From assembly GCF_007995215.1 (NCBI RefSeq), contig NZ_VCDK01000002.1:124001-188000 (forward strand): a stretch of DNA of 64,000 bases, given 5' to 3'. Position 1 is the first letter of the stretch. Every line of letters starts with the position of its first letter. Under the pieces are notes generated by a model. The model saw nothing but the letters and a program-made list of their open reading frames with translations, did not search any database and was not told the origin of the DNA. The position numbers and the translations under genes are program-made. This DNA comes from Shimia ponticola. Lineage in GTDB: Bacteria > Pseudomonadota > Alphaproteobacteria > Rhodobacterales > Rhodobacteraceae. Of this stretch, positions 26,211 through 34,870 are shown in pieces.

Positions 26211-27647
26211 ATGATCGGTTCCGACCTCTCCATCATTCTGCCGGAAATCGTCCTGTCGCTTTATGCGATGGCCGCGTTGATCGGCATTGTCTACACCGGC
26301 AAAGATGCGATGGCATCGCTGGCAACATGGGCGACAACGGCGGTCCTGGTTGCCATGGCGGTGTTTATCGCGTTGCAGCCAGCTGGTACGGATGTCGCCT
26401 TTGGCGGGATGTTCATCGATGATGGCTTTGCCCGATTTGCCAAGGTGATGATCCTGCTCGCGTCGGCTGCGGTGTTGGCGATGAGCCATGACTACATGCT
26501 GCGCCGTGATTTGCTTCGCTTTGAATACCCGATCCTCGTGACACTCGCTGTCGTTGGCATGATGCTGATGGTGTCTGCGGGTGACCTGATGGCGCTTTAT
26601 GTGGGCCTCGAACTGCAATCGTTGTCGCTTTACGTCGTGGCATCGCTGCGTCGCGATAGCGTGAAGTCGACCGAAGCGGGGCTGAAGTACTTTGTGCTGG
26701 GCGCGCTGTCGTCCGGTCTGCTGCTCTATGGTGCGTCGCTGACCTATGGCTATGCCGGCACGACCCTGTTCTCGGGCATCATCGAGTCCGCGCAAGGTGA
26801 TCTGTCGCTGGGCTTGCTCTTTGGTCTGGTCTTCATCAGCGCGGGCCTTGCATTCAAGGTGTCCGCGGCGCCGTTCCATATGTGGACGCCAGATGTCTAC
26901 GAAGGCTCACCTGCGCCTGTGACCGCGTTCTTTGCGACCGCGCCAAAGGTGGCTGCGATGGCTCTGTTCGCTCGTGTCGTGCATGACGCATTCGGTGGGG
27001 CCGTTGGCGACTGGCAGCAGGTGATTGCGGCCCTGTCGGTCGTTTCGATGTTTGTCGGTGCAATCGCCGCGATTGGGCAAACGAATATCAAACGCCTGAT
27101 GGCCTATTCCTCGATTGCGCATATGGGTTTCGCTCTGATGGGTCTGGCGGCTGGCACGCAACTGGGTGTGCAAGCGATGCTGATCTACATGGCGATCTAC
27201 GTCACGATGAACATCGCCGCCTTTGCGTTTATCCTCGGCATGACACGCGACGACGCGCTGGTGACCGATATCAGCGCGCTGAACATGTATTCCAAGCGCG
27301 AGCCGCTGAAGGCTGTTGCCCTCTTGGTCATCATGTTCTCGCTGGCCGGTGTGCCACCGCTCGTGGGGTTCATTGGCAAGCTTTACGTGCTTCAGGCGGC
27401 CTATGATGCGGGTCTTGCATGGCTTGCTGTGGCTGGCGTGATCGCGTCGGTGATCGGTGCGTTTTACTACCTGCGGATCGTCTACTACATGTATTTCGGT
27501 GAAGAAGTGGACGAGCTGGACAACACCAGCAGCCCTGTTCTGAGCGGGTTTCTGTTGGCCGGCGCTGCCGCCATGGTATTCGGCATCGTGAACCTGTTCG
27601 GCATTGAAGGCATCGCGCAGGCGGCTGCTGCGACCCTGGTGAACTAA
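26211..27647 (+). CDS. nuoN: NADH-quinone oxidoreductase subunit N
   Basis: Third antiporter-like subunit, 478 residues. [40 protein letters not shown] and [14 protein letters not shown] are the expected signatures. It closes the nuo set; together with A-M all 14 core subunits are present and none is broken. Confidence 0.96.
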   Translation: MIGSDLSIILPEIVLSLYAMAALIGIVYTGKDAMASLATWATTAVLVAMAVFIALQPAGTDVAFGGMFIDDGFARFAKVMILLASAAVLAMSHDYMLRRDLLRFEYPILVTLAVVGMMLMVSAGDLMALYVGLELQSLSLYVVASLRRDSVKSTEAGLKYFVLGALSSGLLLYGASLTYGYAGTTLFSGIIESAQGDLSLGLLFGLVFISAGLAFKVSAAPFHMWTPDVYEGSPAPVTAFFATAPKVAAMALFARVVHDAFGGAVGDWQQVIAALSVVSMFVGAIAAIGQTNIKRLMAYSSIAHMGFALMGLAAGTQLGVQAMLIYMAIYVTMNIAAFAFILGMTRDDALVTDISALNMYSKREPLKAVALLVIMFSLAGVPPLVGFIGKLYVLQAAYDAGLAWLAVAGVIASVIGAFYYLRIVYYMYFGEEVDELDNTSSPVLSGFLLAGAAAMVFGIVNLFGIEGIAQAAAATLVN

Positions 27648-27658
27648 GCAAAAGCACG

Positions 27659-27700
27659 GCCCGGCGGCAGCGCCGGGCAGCCCCCGAGCGCACCCTCGGG
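27659..27700. repeat. Pair of GC-rich palindromes between nuoN and birA
   Basis: A perfect 8-bp stem (GCCCGGCG/CGCCGGGC, loop GCAG, 27659-27678) is followed by CCCGAG/CTCGGG (27683-27688 with 27695-27700). Sequences of this build recur between genes in Rhodobacteraceae as far as I recall. No T-run, so read-through from nuoN into birA is plausible, perhaps at reduced level. Confidence 0.55.
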
Positions 27701-27757
27701 CGAGGGCTTCACCCCCACGCGCGGTCGGGGCCCGCCCTCTCGAATGAAGAGGGATAC

Positions 27758-28456
27758 ATGGAAAAACTCATCCTCCAAGAAACCGACAGCACGATGGCCG
27801 AAGCGGCGCGTCGTGCGCCGACACTCACTGGCCCCGTTTGGATCCTTGCTTTGCGCCAGACCGCCGCGCGGGGCAGACGGGGCCGGGAATGGGTGAACCC
27901 TGATGGCAACTTTGCCGCGACGCTGGTGATGCCGACGCCCAACCCAATGGATGCCGCGCTGCGATCGTTCATTGCGTCGCTCGCACTCTATGACACGTTC
28001 CAAAGTCTCGGGGTGCTCAACGGGCTTGCCCTGAAGTGGCCCAACGATGTGCTCCTTAACGGGGGCAAGGTTGCGGGAATTTTGCTGGAAAGCCTGCCAA
28101 GCGGGCATCTGTCCGTTGGCATTGGGATCAACCTGAAATCTGCCCCGAGCACCGCCCAAGTTGAAGAGTGGGCCGTTGCGCCTGTGACCCTTGGGACAGA
28201 TGCCAGTCCCGAAGAAGTTCTGGACCTACTTGCGCCTGCCTTTGCGGCTTGGGATGCGCAACTGACCACTTACGGCTTTGAACCCATCCGCACCGCGTGG
28301 ACGGCCCGTGCGGCCAAGCTGGGAGAACCAATCCGCGCCCGCACAATGCGGGATGAACACCACGGCACCTTTGAAGGCATAGACGCCGATGGCCAGCTTA
28401 TTCTATCCACGCCCAAAGGTCGGCTGACCATTGCGGCGGCGGATGTCTATTTCTAA
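27758..28456 (+). CDS. birA: Biotin--[acetyl-CoA-carboxylase] ligase, class I
   Basis: Attaches biotin to carboxylases, for example the subunit encoded at the left end of this window. The 232-residue protein lacks an N-terminal DNA-binding domain, so it is a ligase only and not the repressor type. The biotinyl-AMP loop TAARGRRGREW and KWPNDVLLNGGKVAGILLE are intact, and the C-terminal SH3-like domain ends in GRLTIAAADVYF. It begins 110 bases after nuoN and is probably read from the same transcript. Confidence 0.93.
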   Translation: MEKLILQETDSTMAEAARRAPTLTGPVWILALRQTAARGRRGREWVNPDGNFAATLVMPTPNPMDAALRSFIASLALYDTFQSLGVLNGLALKWPNDVLLNGGKVAGILLESLPSGHLSVGIGINLKSAPSTAQVEEWAVAPVTLGTDASPEEVLDLLAPAFAAWDAQLTTYGFEPIRTAWTARAAKLGEPIRARTMRDEHHGTFEGIDADGQLILSTPKGRLTIAAADVYF

Positions 28457-28466
28457 GGGGACGCGC

Positions 28467-29237
28467 ATGCTTCTGTGCATTGACTGCGGCAACACCAACA
28501 CCGTTTTCTCGATCTGGAACGGCTCGGAATTCATCGCCAAATGGCGGGCCTCGACCGAGCATCAACGGACGGCGGACCAGTACTATGTCTGGTTGAAAAC
28601 CCTGATGATGTTGAACAATGTCGAAGCGGAGATTGATGAGGTTATCATCTCGTCTACCGTCCCGCGTGTGGTGTTCAACCTGCGTGTCTTCACTGACCGG
28701 TATTTCAACACACGGCCCTATGTTGTGGGCAAACCGGAATGCGCGCTTCCTGCCGAGCCGCGCGTGGATGAAGGCACCATTGTCGGACCAGACCGGCTGG
28801 TGAATGCGGCCGGCGCTTATGACCTCTACGGCGGCAATCTGATTGTCGTGGATTTCGGGACGGCGACCACGTTCGATGTGGTGGACCATGACGGCGCCTA
28901 TGTGGGTGGCGTTATCAGCCCGGGCGTGAACCTCAGCCTTGAGGCCTTGCACAACGCTGCAGCGGCCTTGCCGCATGTTGATATTACTAAGCCGCAGCAG
29001 GTGGTCGGGACAAACACCGTGGCCTGTATGCAAAGTGGCGTCTTTTGGGGCTATGTCGGCCTGATCAAGGAAATCTGCGCCCGGATCAAAGCAGAGCGTG
29101 CGCAACCGATGAAGGTGATTGCGACAGGTGGTCTTGCGCCTTTGTTTGAACAGTCAGAAGCGCTATTTGATGCGTTTGAAGATGATCTGACGATGCACGG
29201 ACTGACCGTGATCCATCGCCATAATAAGGAAAACTAA
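28467..29237 (+). CDS. coaX: Type III pantothenate kinase
   Basis: First enzyme of coenzyme A synthesis from pantothenate, 256 residues. The ASKHA-fold phosphate loops are visible: LLCIDCGNTNTVFSIW at the start, GPDRLVNAAGAYDL, and VDFGTATTFDVVD. The ATG at 28467, after AAGGGGA, begins right at the first loop; an upstream frame start would overlap birA. Confidence 0.93.
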   Translation: MLLCIDCGNTNTVFSIWNGSEFIAKWRASTEHQRTADQYYVWLKTLMMLNNVEAEIDEVIISSTVPRVVFNLRVFTDRYFNTRPYVVGKPECALPAEPRVDEGTIVGPDRLVNAAGAYDLYGGNLIVVDFGTATTFDVVDHDGAYVGGVISPGVNLSLEALHNAAAALPHVDITKPQQVVGTNTVACMQSGVFWGYVGLIKEICARIKAERAQPMKVIATGGLAPLFEQSEALFDAFEDDLTMHGLTVIHRHNKEN

Positions 29238-30902
29238 GTGAGCGAGCGTTTGATTTACCTTCCCCTGGGTGGCGCAGGGGAAGTTGGCATGAATTGCTAT
29301 GTCTATGGATATGGTCCGGCTGACAAAGAGCGCCTGATCATTGTGGATCTTGGCGTGACGTTTCCAGACATGGACGGCACACCCGGCGTTGACCTGATCC
29401 TCCCGGACATTTCATGGCTTGAGGAACGTCGCGAGCGCATTGACGGGCTGTTCATCACCCATGCGCACGAAGACCACGTCGGCGCGGTAGGGCATTTGTT
29501 TGAACGTCTGGGCGTGCCGATTTATGCCCGCGCCTTTACGGCGAATATCGCACGGCGCAAGCTGGACGAATACGGGATTGGGCCCGAAGCCGTGACCACG
29601 GTGTCGAAATACCCTGAAGCCGTCACCTTGGGGAACATGAAGGTGTCTTTCGTGCCGGTTTCGCATTCCATTCCAGAGAGCGCAGCTCTGCTTATCGAGA
29701 CGCCCGCTGGTCGGGTCGTGCATTCTGGCGACTTCAAGCTGGATGAAACACCGGGCGTGGGCGAGCCCTTTGACCCGGATATGTGGGCCGAAATCGCCTC
29801 GGGTGGCATCCGGGCCTATGTCTGCGACTCCACCAATGTGCATTCGCCAAACCCCGGACGCTCAGAGGCCACCGTTGGCCCCGCGATCACCGAACTGGTG
29901 TCAGAGGCAAAAGGGATGGTCGTGGCGACAACCTTTGCGTCTAACATTGCGCGGGTGAAAACCCTTGCAGAGGCGGGCGAGCGGGCTGGGCGGTCAATTT
30001 GCCTTTTGGGGCGTGCCATGCGTCGGATGATCGAGGCCGGGATAGAAACAGGTGTGCTGGACGATTTTCCCAAAGTCGTCAGTTCCGACGACGCGCTGGA
30101 TATTCCGCGTGAAAATCTGATGCTGATCGTGACCGGAAGCCAAGGTGAACGTCGCGCGGCCTCCGCTCAGCTGGCCAATGGCAAGTATCGCGGGATCACG
30201 ATGAAAGAGGGCGACACCTTCCTGTTTTCGTCCAAGACCATTCCCGGCAACGAACGTGGCGTGATCCGTGTGATCAACCAATTCAGCGAAATGGGCGTTG
30301 ACGTTGTGGATGAGAATAGCGGTGGGCATTACCACGTTTCTGGCCACGCGAACCGCCCCGACCTTGAGCGGATGCACGACATTCTGAAGCCTCAGATATT
30401 GGTCCCCTGCCATGGGGAACACCGCCACCTGCGCGAACACGCCAAGCTGGCCGATCAAAAAGGCATCGCCAATGTGGTTGCCGTGAACGGCTCCATGGTG
30501 GACCTGTCAGGCAACGCGCCGCGGATCGTCGAATACTTTGAAACGGGTCGCACCTATCTGGATGGGTCGGTCAAAGTTGGCGCGATGGACGGCGTCATCC
30601 GAGACCGCATGCGCATGGCGTTGAACGGGCATGTGATGGTCTCGGTCATCATGGACGAAGACGAGCCTGTAGGTGAACCATGGTGCGAAGTCATGGGGCT
30701 GGCCGAAACGGGTGCGTCAAACGCGCCGCTTGTCGATGTTCTGGAAGAGGATTTGAACCAGTTCCTGATGCGCGCCGGCACCAAGACTTTGATGGATGAC
30801 GACCGGCTCGAGACGGAATTGCGTCGGATCACGCGCAACACCACCCAGAGTGAAATCGGCAAGAAACCGGAAGTCACCGTTGTCGTTAGTCGATTGAGCT
30901 GA
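29238..30902 (+). CDS. rnj: Ribonuclease J
   Basis: Metallo-beta-lactamase/beta-CASP nuclease acting in RNA decay and maturation, with 5'-3' exo- and endonuclease activity in studied members. The product is 554 residues. Zinc-binding motif THAHEDHVGAVGHL (about residues 72-85), a beta-CASP region with HVSGHANRPDL and CHGEHRHL, and a short C-terminal domain are visible. GTG start directly after the coaX stop. The downstream gene, on the opposite strand, is an RNA helicase. Confidence 0.94.
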   Translation: MSERLIYLPLGGAGEVGMNCYVYGYGPADKERLIIVDLGVTFPDMDGTPGVDLILPDISWLEERRERIDGLFITHAHEDHVGAVGHLFERLGVPIYARAFTANIARRKLDEYGIGPEAVTTVSKYPEAVTLGNMKVSFVPVSHSIPESAALLIETPAGRVVHSGDFKLDETPGVGEPFDPDMWAEIASGGIRAYVCDSTNVHSPNPGRSEATVGPAITELVSEAKGMVVATTFASNIARVKTLAEAGERAGRSICLLGRAMRRMIEAGIETGVLDDFPKVVSSDDALDIPRENLMLIVTGSQGERRAASAQLANGKYRGITMKEGDTFLFSSKTIPGNERGVIRVINQFSEMGVDVVDENSGGHYHVSGHANRPDLERMHDILKPQILVPCHGEHRHLREHAKLADQKGIANVVAVNGSMVDLSGNAPRIVEYFETGRTYLDGSVKVGAMDGVIRDRMRMALNGHVMVSVIMDEDEPVGEPWCEVMGLAETGASNAPLVDVLEEDLNQFLMRAGTKTLMDDDRLETELRRITRNTTQSEIGKKPEVTVVVSRLS

Positions 30903-30913
30903 GATTGCCGGAG

Positions 30914-30937
30914 CGGCTGGCGTCAGCTTGCCAGCCG
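30914..30937. terminator. Hairpin between convergent rnj and helicase genes
   Basis: CGGCTGGC/GCCAGCCG, a perfect 8-bp stem with an 8-base loop, sits in the 20-base gap and overlaps the helicase stop codon. It could end both transcripts, but neither side has a T-run. Confidence 0.4.
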
Positions 30938-32329
30938 TTCCTCAAAGCTTTTGGCGATAAAACTGGGAAGGTGATCCCCAAGACCAATCACCTTGTTGCC
31001 ATCATCCCGTTGCGAACGCCCACGCGAGGATTTGCGTGGACCACGGTCACGGTGCGATGATTTCTCTTCGGCAGGCTCGGCGGCTTCGGTGGTCTTAGGC
31101 TTGGACTCTGTTTTTGGTTCGTCGGCCTTGGCCTCTGTCGCTTCGTCGCTTGATTTGCGCGACTTGCTGGGCGCCTTGGCAGGCATTGGATTGTCGAGGC
31201 GTGGAATTTCTTCCTTCACCAAACGCTCAATGTCGCCAAGGTTCTTTTCGTCACGCGGCACGCAAATCATCATCGCGGTGCCCGAGCGACCTGCACGGCC
31301 TGTGCGGCCGATGCGGTGGACGTAGTCCTCTGCATGGCTTGGGACGTCGAAGTTAAAAACGTGGCTAACAGCCGGGATATCCAGCCCGCGTGCCGCAACG
31401 TCTGACGCGACCAGAAGGCGCAACGTGCCATCGCGGAACCCGTCGAGCGTTTTCATGCGCTGGGACTGATCCAGATCGCCGTGGATCGCCGCCGCGTCAT
31501 ATCCATATTTTTTCAATGACTTGGCGGTGATGTCGACATCGGTCTTGCGGTTGCAAAAAATGATGGCGTTCTTGCAAGCGTCACCCTCTTTGTCGATCAA
31601 AGCGCGCAGAAGTTTCCGTTTTTCAGAGCCTTCGCGGTCCTTGCGCGAGGCTTTGAACATGACCACGCCTTGGGTGATATTCTTGTTCGTCGTTGCCGCG
31701 CGCGCAACCTCGACACGCGCGGGGGCGCTGAGGAAGGTATTGGTAATACGCTCGATCTCAGGGGCCATGGTGGCCGAGAAGAACAGCGTTTGGCGCGTAA
31801 ACGGTGTCAGGCTAAAGATGCGTTCGATATCCGGGATAAAGCCCATATCGAGCATCCGGTCGGCTTCGTCCACGACCATGATCTGAACGCCGGTCAGCAA
31901 CAGTTTACCGCGTTCAAAGTGGTCCAGCAGACGACCGGGCGTCGCAATAAGGACATCCACACCCCGGTCGATCAGGGCCTCCTGTTCCTTAAAGCTCACG
32001 CCGCCGATGAGCAGAGCCTTCGTCAGCTTGTGATACTTGGTGTATGCATCAAAGTTTTCAGCCACCTGTGCCGCCAATTCGCGGGTCGGGGCCAAGACAA
32101 GAGACCGTGGCATCCGCGCCCGTGCGCGTCCGCGTCCCAAAAGCGTGATCATCGGCAACGTAAAGCTGGCTGTTTTGCCTGTGCCGGTTTGGGCGATGCC
32201 CAGAACGTCTTTGCCTTCCAAAGCGGGCGGAATGGCACCAGCCTGGATCGGGGTGGGGGTTTCATAGCCGGCGTCGGCGATGGCTTTCAGGACCTTGGGG
32301 TCCAGTTTCAGGTCTGTGAATTTTGTCAT
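30923..32329 (-). CDS. DEAD-box ATP-dependent RNA helicase (RhlE-like)
   Basis: Unwinds RNA in ribosome assembly and decay. The 468-residue protein has the Q motif (YETPTPIQAGAIP), motif I AQTGTGKT, PTRELA, VVDEADRMLD, SAT and HRIGRTGRAGRSG. After about residue 375 comes a charged, Lys-, Glu- and Ser-rich tail. The ATG at 32329 is taken because the protein then begins like family members (MTKFTDLKLDP). A degradosome link with the convergent RNase J gene is possible. Confidence 0.92.
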   Translation of the reverse strand: MTKFTDLKLDPKVLKAIADAGYETPTPIQAGAIPPALEGKDVLGIAQTGTGKTASFTLPMITLLGRGRARARMPRSLVLAPTRELAAQVAENFDAYTKYHKLTKALLIGGVSFKEQEALIDRGVDVLIATPGRLLDHFERGKLLLTGVQIMVVDEADRMLDMGFIPDIERIFSLTPFTRQTLFFSATMAPEIERITNTFLSAPARVEVARAATTNKNITQGVVMFKASRKDREGSEKRKLLRALIDKEGDACKNAIIFCNRKTDVDITAKSLKKYGYDAAAIHGDLDQSQRMKTLDGFRDGTLRLLVASDVAARGLDIPAVSHVFNFDVPSHAEDYVHRIGRTGRAGRSGTAMMICVPRDEKNLGDIERLVKEEIPRLDNPMPAKAPSKSRKSSDEATEAKADEPKTESKPKTTEAAEPAEEKSSHRDRGPRKSSRGRSQRDDGNKVIGLGDHLPSFIAKSFEERLAS

Positions 32330-32383
32330 GTACGTCCATTCAGGCGGCATCGGACCGCTGGGAAAAAGGACGCAACTTCCAAC

Positions 32384-32402
32384 GCGCCCTGCGATTGGGC
32401 GC
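32384..32402 (-). other. Stem-loop in the helicase 5' leader
   Basis: GCGCCC/GGGCGC with a 7-base loop lies about 55-73 bases upstream of the helicase start. Leaders of RNA-helicase genes are often structured, but no known regulatory RNA is recognised here. Confidence 0.3.
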
Positions 32403-32438
32403 TGCTTACATCAGGTTACGCGATTGGTCAATTTCTGT

Positions 32439-32465
32439 GGTGTCGCGACGGGTGGCCGCGACACC
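32439..32465 (-). terminator. Long stem-loop after the cytochrome-like gene
   Basis: A perfect 9-bp stem (GGTGTCGCG/CGCGACACC) with a 9-base loop, 24 bases after the stop on the - strand. There is no T-run, so it may be a Rho-dependent end or 3' protection element. Confidence 0.45.
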
Positions 32466-32488
32466 GGTGTTGCTATGGTGTCAGGCGA

Positions 32489-34015
32489 TCAATCGCTGAC
32501 GTTGGCCACGTCGCCAAAGACGTGGCTTGTCCCCAAGCCGTTATCCGCGCTTGAGCTGTGGCAGAAGAAGCAGTTTTGAGCCTGAAAGGCGTTCTTGCCT
32601 GCGCCCGGAATGGTGTTGCCATCAGGGAACTGGTGGAACGTTTCCATGGTCGTGTTGGCCAGCCGATCGCCGCCTTTGATATTGTCGGTCGCGCTGGTCG
32701 GGATGTTACCCCCGGTCCAGATTGACCCGATCTGATAGTAATAGGCACGCACGTCGTCCTGCGCCGCCAATGCGGTCATCACCGTGTTGTTTAGAGACAA
32801 AAGATCGGTTGCGTCATCCGCTGCGCTGGTGCTTTGCGGCTTGAAACCCCACGGGTTGAGACGGGCCACGGGAACAAACTCAATCGTATCATTGCCCAAG
32901 GCGTTGATCGCTCCGCCCGTCGAGGACCCATCTGCCGCCTTGTACTGTGCTGTCGGCACGACGGTGGCGGGGACAGTATCTCCGGTAAACAGTGTCCAGT
33001 CGCCGTCTGTACCAGGTGTGAACAAGGTTGGTGCGGGGGCACTGGTCGATTGGTAGTAATAGGGCAGGTCCGGCGCGTTTGAGACATGTTCAAAGCTCGC
33101 CCAGATCATTTCGGGATGACCCTTTGCGCTTCCGACCACGTGCATCCCGACCAAGGCGAGTTCCTTTGGTTCCGGCGTGCCGGTCAGCGACCACTGGGTG
33201 TTGTCCGCGTTCTTTTCGATCTCGGGAACCATACCCGTGATGGTGATGTAGTTCTCTGGATGCTCCACATCGCTCGCCGCGACCCATGCGGTCTTCAGCT
33301 CCATCGTCAGGGCATCTCCATCCGGGAACGACTCGCCTGCTGGCAGGGATTGGGTCGTGATGAAATCCAATTCGGATTGTGTTGTCGGAAAATTGGTCGC
33401 CAGAAGCGGCGCTTCATCGAAATAACCGGGCTGCGATTTGGCATCGAGGTGCATCTGAGCGAACGCTGCATAGACATCGTTCACATGGACCCCGAAATAG
33501 GCTGTGTCGTTTTTCGGCGTGACGAGGACATAGCTGTCCGCCTGACCAATCTCGTCAATCGCAGGATCTTCGGATTTGACTGAACGGAGAGACGTGGGCA
33601 GGTCATCTGGATTTGCATTGCGGGTCAGGTTGAACGTGGCAAAGCCCTCGTCGTCCAGCTCGCCTGTATAGGTGGCGTCAAAGAAGACCGGACTGTTAAA
33701 GATCACCGGGCCCTGATTGGTGGGGCTGGTTAGCCACAGAAACATCTGCGCGCCCCATTTGTAGAAATTGCAATTTGTGCTGTCGTCAAAGGTTACACTG
33801 TTAGCCGGAACGACAAACCCGTTCTGCGACGGCGCAACCCCTCCGAACCAATCCTGCAGCGTGGCTGCATCGACACCGCAGGTGTTCTTGAAGTCCTGAG
33901 GAAACAGCGTCTCATGCGTGTTTGCATGGCCACCCGCAAAAACCGGGCCGGCGGCGCACAGCGCTAATGTCGCCAAGGCCGCAGCGCGACGGGTCAAATT
34001 GGAAATGGGGGTCAT
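32489..34015 (-). CDS. Secreted protein with one C-terminal c-type heme-binding motif, function unknown
   Basis: A 508-residue protein with a Sec signal peptide (TRRAAALATLALCAAGPVFA, about residues 8-27). The long middle is rich in Thr, Asp, Asn and aromatic residues and has no motif I recognise. CFFCH at residues 482-486 is a c-type heme site only 23 residues from the end; no methionine follows it, and His498 is the only later histidine. This is unlike an ordinary cytochrome c, whose heme motif is near the start of the domain. It stands alone, with its own promoter region and no clear operon partner. Periplasmic; role unknown. Confidence 0.7.
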   Translation of the reverse strand: MTPISNLTRRAAALATLALCAAGPVFAGGHANTHETLFPQDFKNTCGVDAATLQDWFGGVAPSQNGFVVPANSVTFDDSTNCNFYKWGAQMFLWLTSPTNQGPVIFNSPVFFDATYTGELDDEGFATFNLTRNANPDDLPTSLRSVKSEDPAIDEIGQADSYVLVTPKNDTAYFGVHVNDVYAAFAQMHLDAKSQPGYFDEAPLLATNFPTTQSELDFITTQSLPAGESFPDGDALTMELKTAWVAASDVEHPENYITITGMVPEIEKNADNTQWSLTGTPEPKELALVGMHVVGSAKGHPEMIWASFEHVSNAPDLPYYYQSTSAPAPTLFTPGTDGDWTLFTGDTVPATVVPTAQYKAADGSSTGGAINALGNDTIEFVPVARLNPWGFKPQSTSAADDATDLLSLNNTVMTALAAQDDVRAYYYQIGSIWTGGNIPTSATDNIKGGDRLANTTMETFHQFPDGNTIPGAGKNAFQAQNCFFCHSSSADNGLGTSHVFGDVANVSD

Positions 34016-34105
34016 TGATCTTGCCTTCTGAGTATTACCAATGGGTGACACTCTTCTGGCCTTTTCAACCTATGTATGTGCGGGGCGGCACAGACACCCG
34101 ATTAA

Positions 34106-34870
34106 CTAGATGTCGGTCTCGCCGAGGTCGAGCTTGTGCCTGCGGATCCGGCGGAACAGCGTCCGGCGGTCGCGATTGATCAGTGTGAGCAAGTGGATGC
34201 AGAGCGGCTTGAGGTCGGGGCTCGTCTTGTCGGCGGTTTCCCAAATCCACATCAGCAGGTTGCGCTCCATATCGCCGGAGCGCACCGGGTAGGGGTTCAG
34301 ACCCAGAACCACCTTTTGTTGACGCCGCTTGTGCCAATTGAACAGCTGGATCGGGCGTTTGCCGCTCCACAGCCGCTCGCTTTCATAAAGCTGCATCATC
34401 GATATCAGGATCACGAGCATTGATGCGGCGTTCCGGTCGACGTCGGTCTTGCCATGATCTGCAAAGGTCTTGAGCGCAGAGATCTTCCACCGCGAATTCA
34501 GCGTCTCCATCATCCAGACGTGCTCTTCCTCCCACATGCGAAAGAACAGGTTCAAAGCCTCTTGTGGCGGGTCGTTGTGCCGCGAAATGGCGATCAGCAT
34601 TGCGTGCAGCAAATGCATTTCGGGCTGGCCCTCAAACTCGGGCGAGATGTCATAAACCTTGCGCGCCATGGTCTGATTTGGCGGGCGCGGCAGGTCCTTT
34701 TCGATCACGACGGTCTGCTCTTGCAGCGGAGTGAAATCACAGTCCGGAGCAGGAAGAAACTCCTCCACACCTTTGAAGGGGAACAGTCGCGTGGCGTATT
34801 TGCGGCGAAGGTAGGCCAGGCCGCCTTTGTAGGTTTCTTCTTCGTAAGGTGGCTCTGTGGGCGTTGTCAC
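34106..34870 (-). CDS. Conserved-looking protein of unknown function
   Basis: A 254-residue cytosolic protein without signal peptide. The N-terminal third is proline-rich, and the rest is mainly helical with many Trp and Met residues (FFRMWEEEHVWMMETLNSRW and LLMWIWETADKTSPDLKP). The C-terminal end is basic (INRDRRTLFRRIRRHKLDLG). The start overlaps the end of the release factor 3 gene by 4 bases, so they are translated together. I do not recognise the family; the basic tail might contact RNA or the ribosome, which is inference from context only. Confidence 0.65.
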   Translation of the reverse strand: MTTPTEPPYEEETYKGGLAYLRRKYATRLFPFKGVEEFLPAPDCDFTPLQEQTVVIEKDLPRPPNQTMARKVYDISPEFEGQPEMHLLHAMLIAISRHNDPPQEALNLFFRMWEEEHVWMMETLNSRWKISALKTFADHGKTDVDRNAASMLVILISMMQLYESERLWSGKRPIQLFNWHKRRQQKVVLGLNPYPVRSGDMERNLLMWIWETADKTSPDLKPLCIHLLTLINRDRRTLFRRIRRHKLDLGETDI

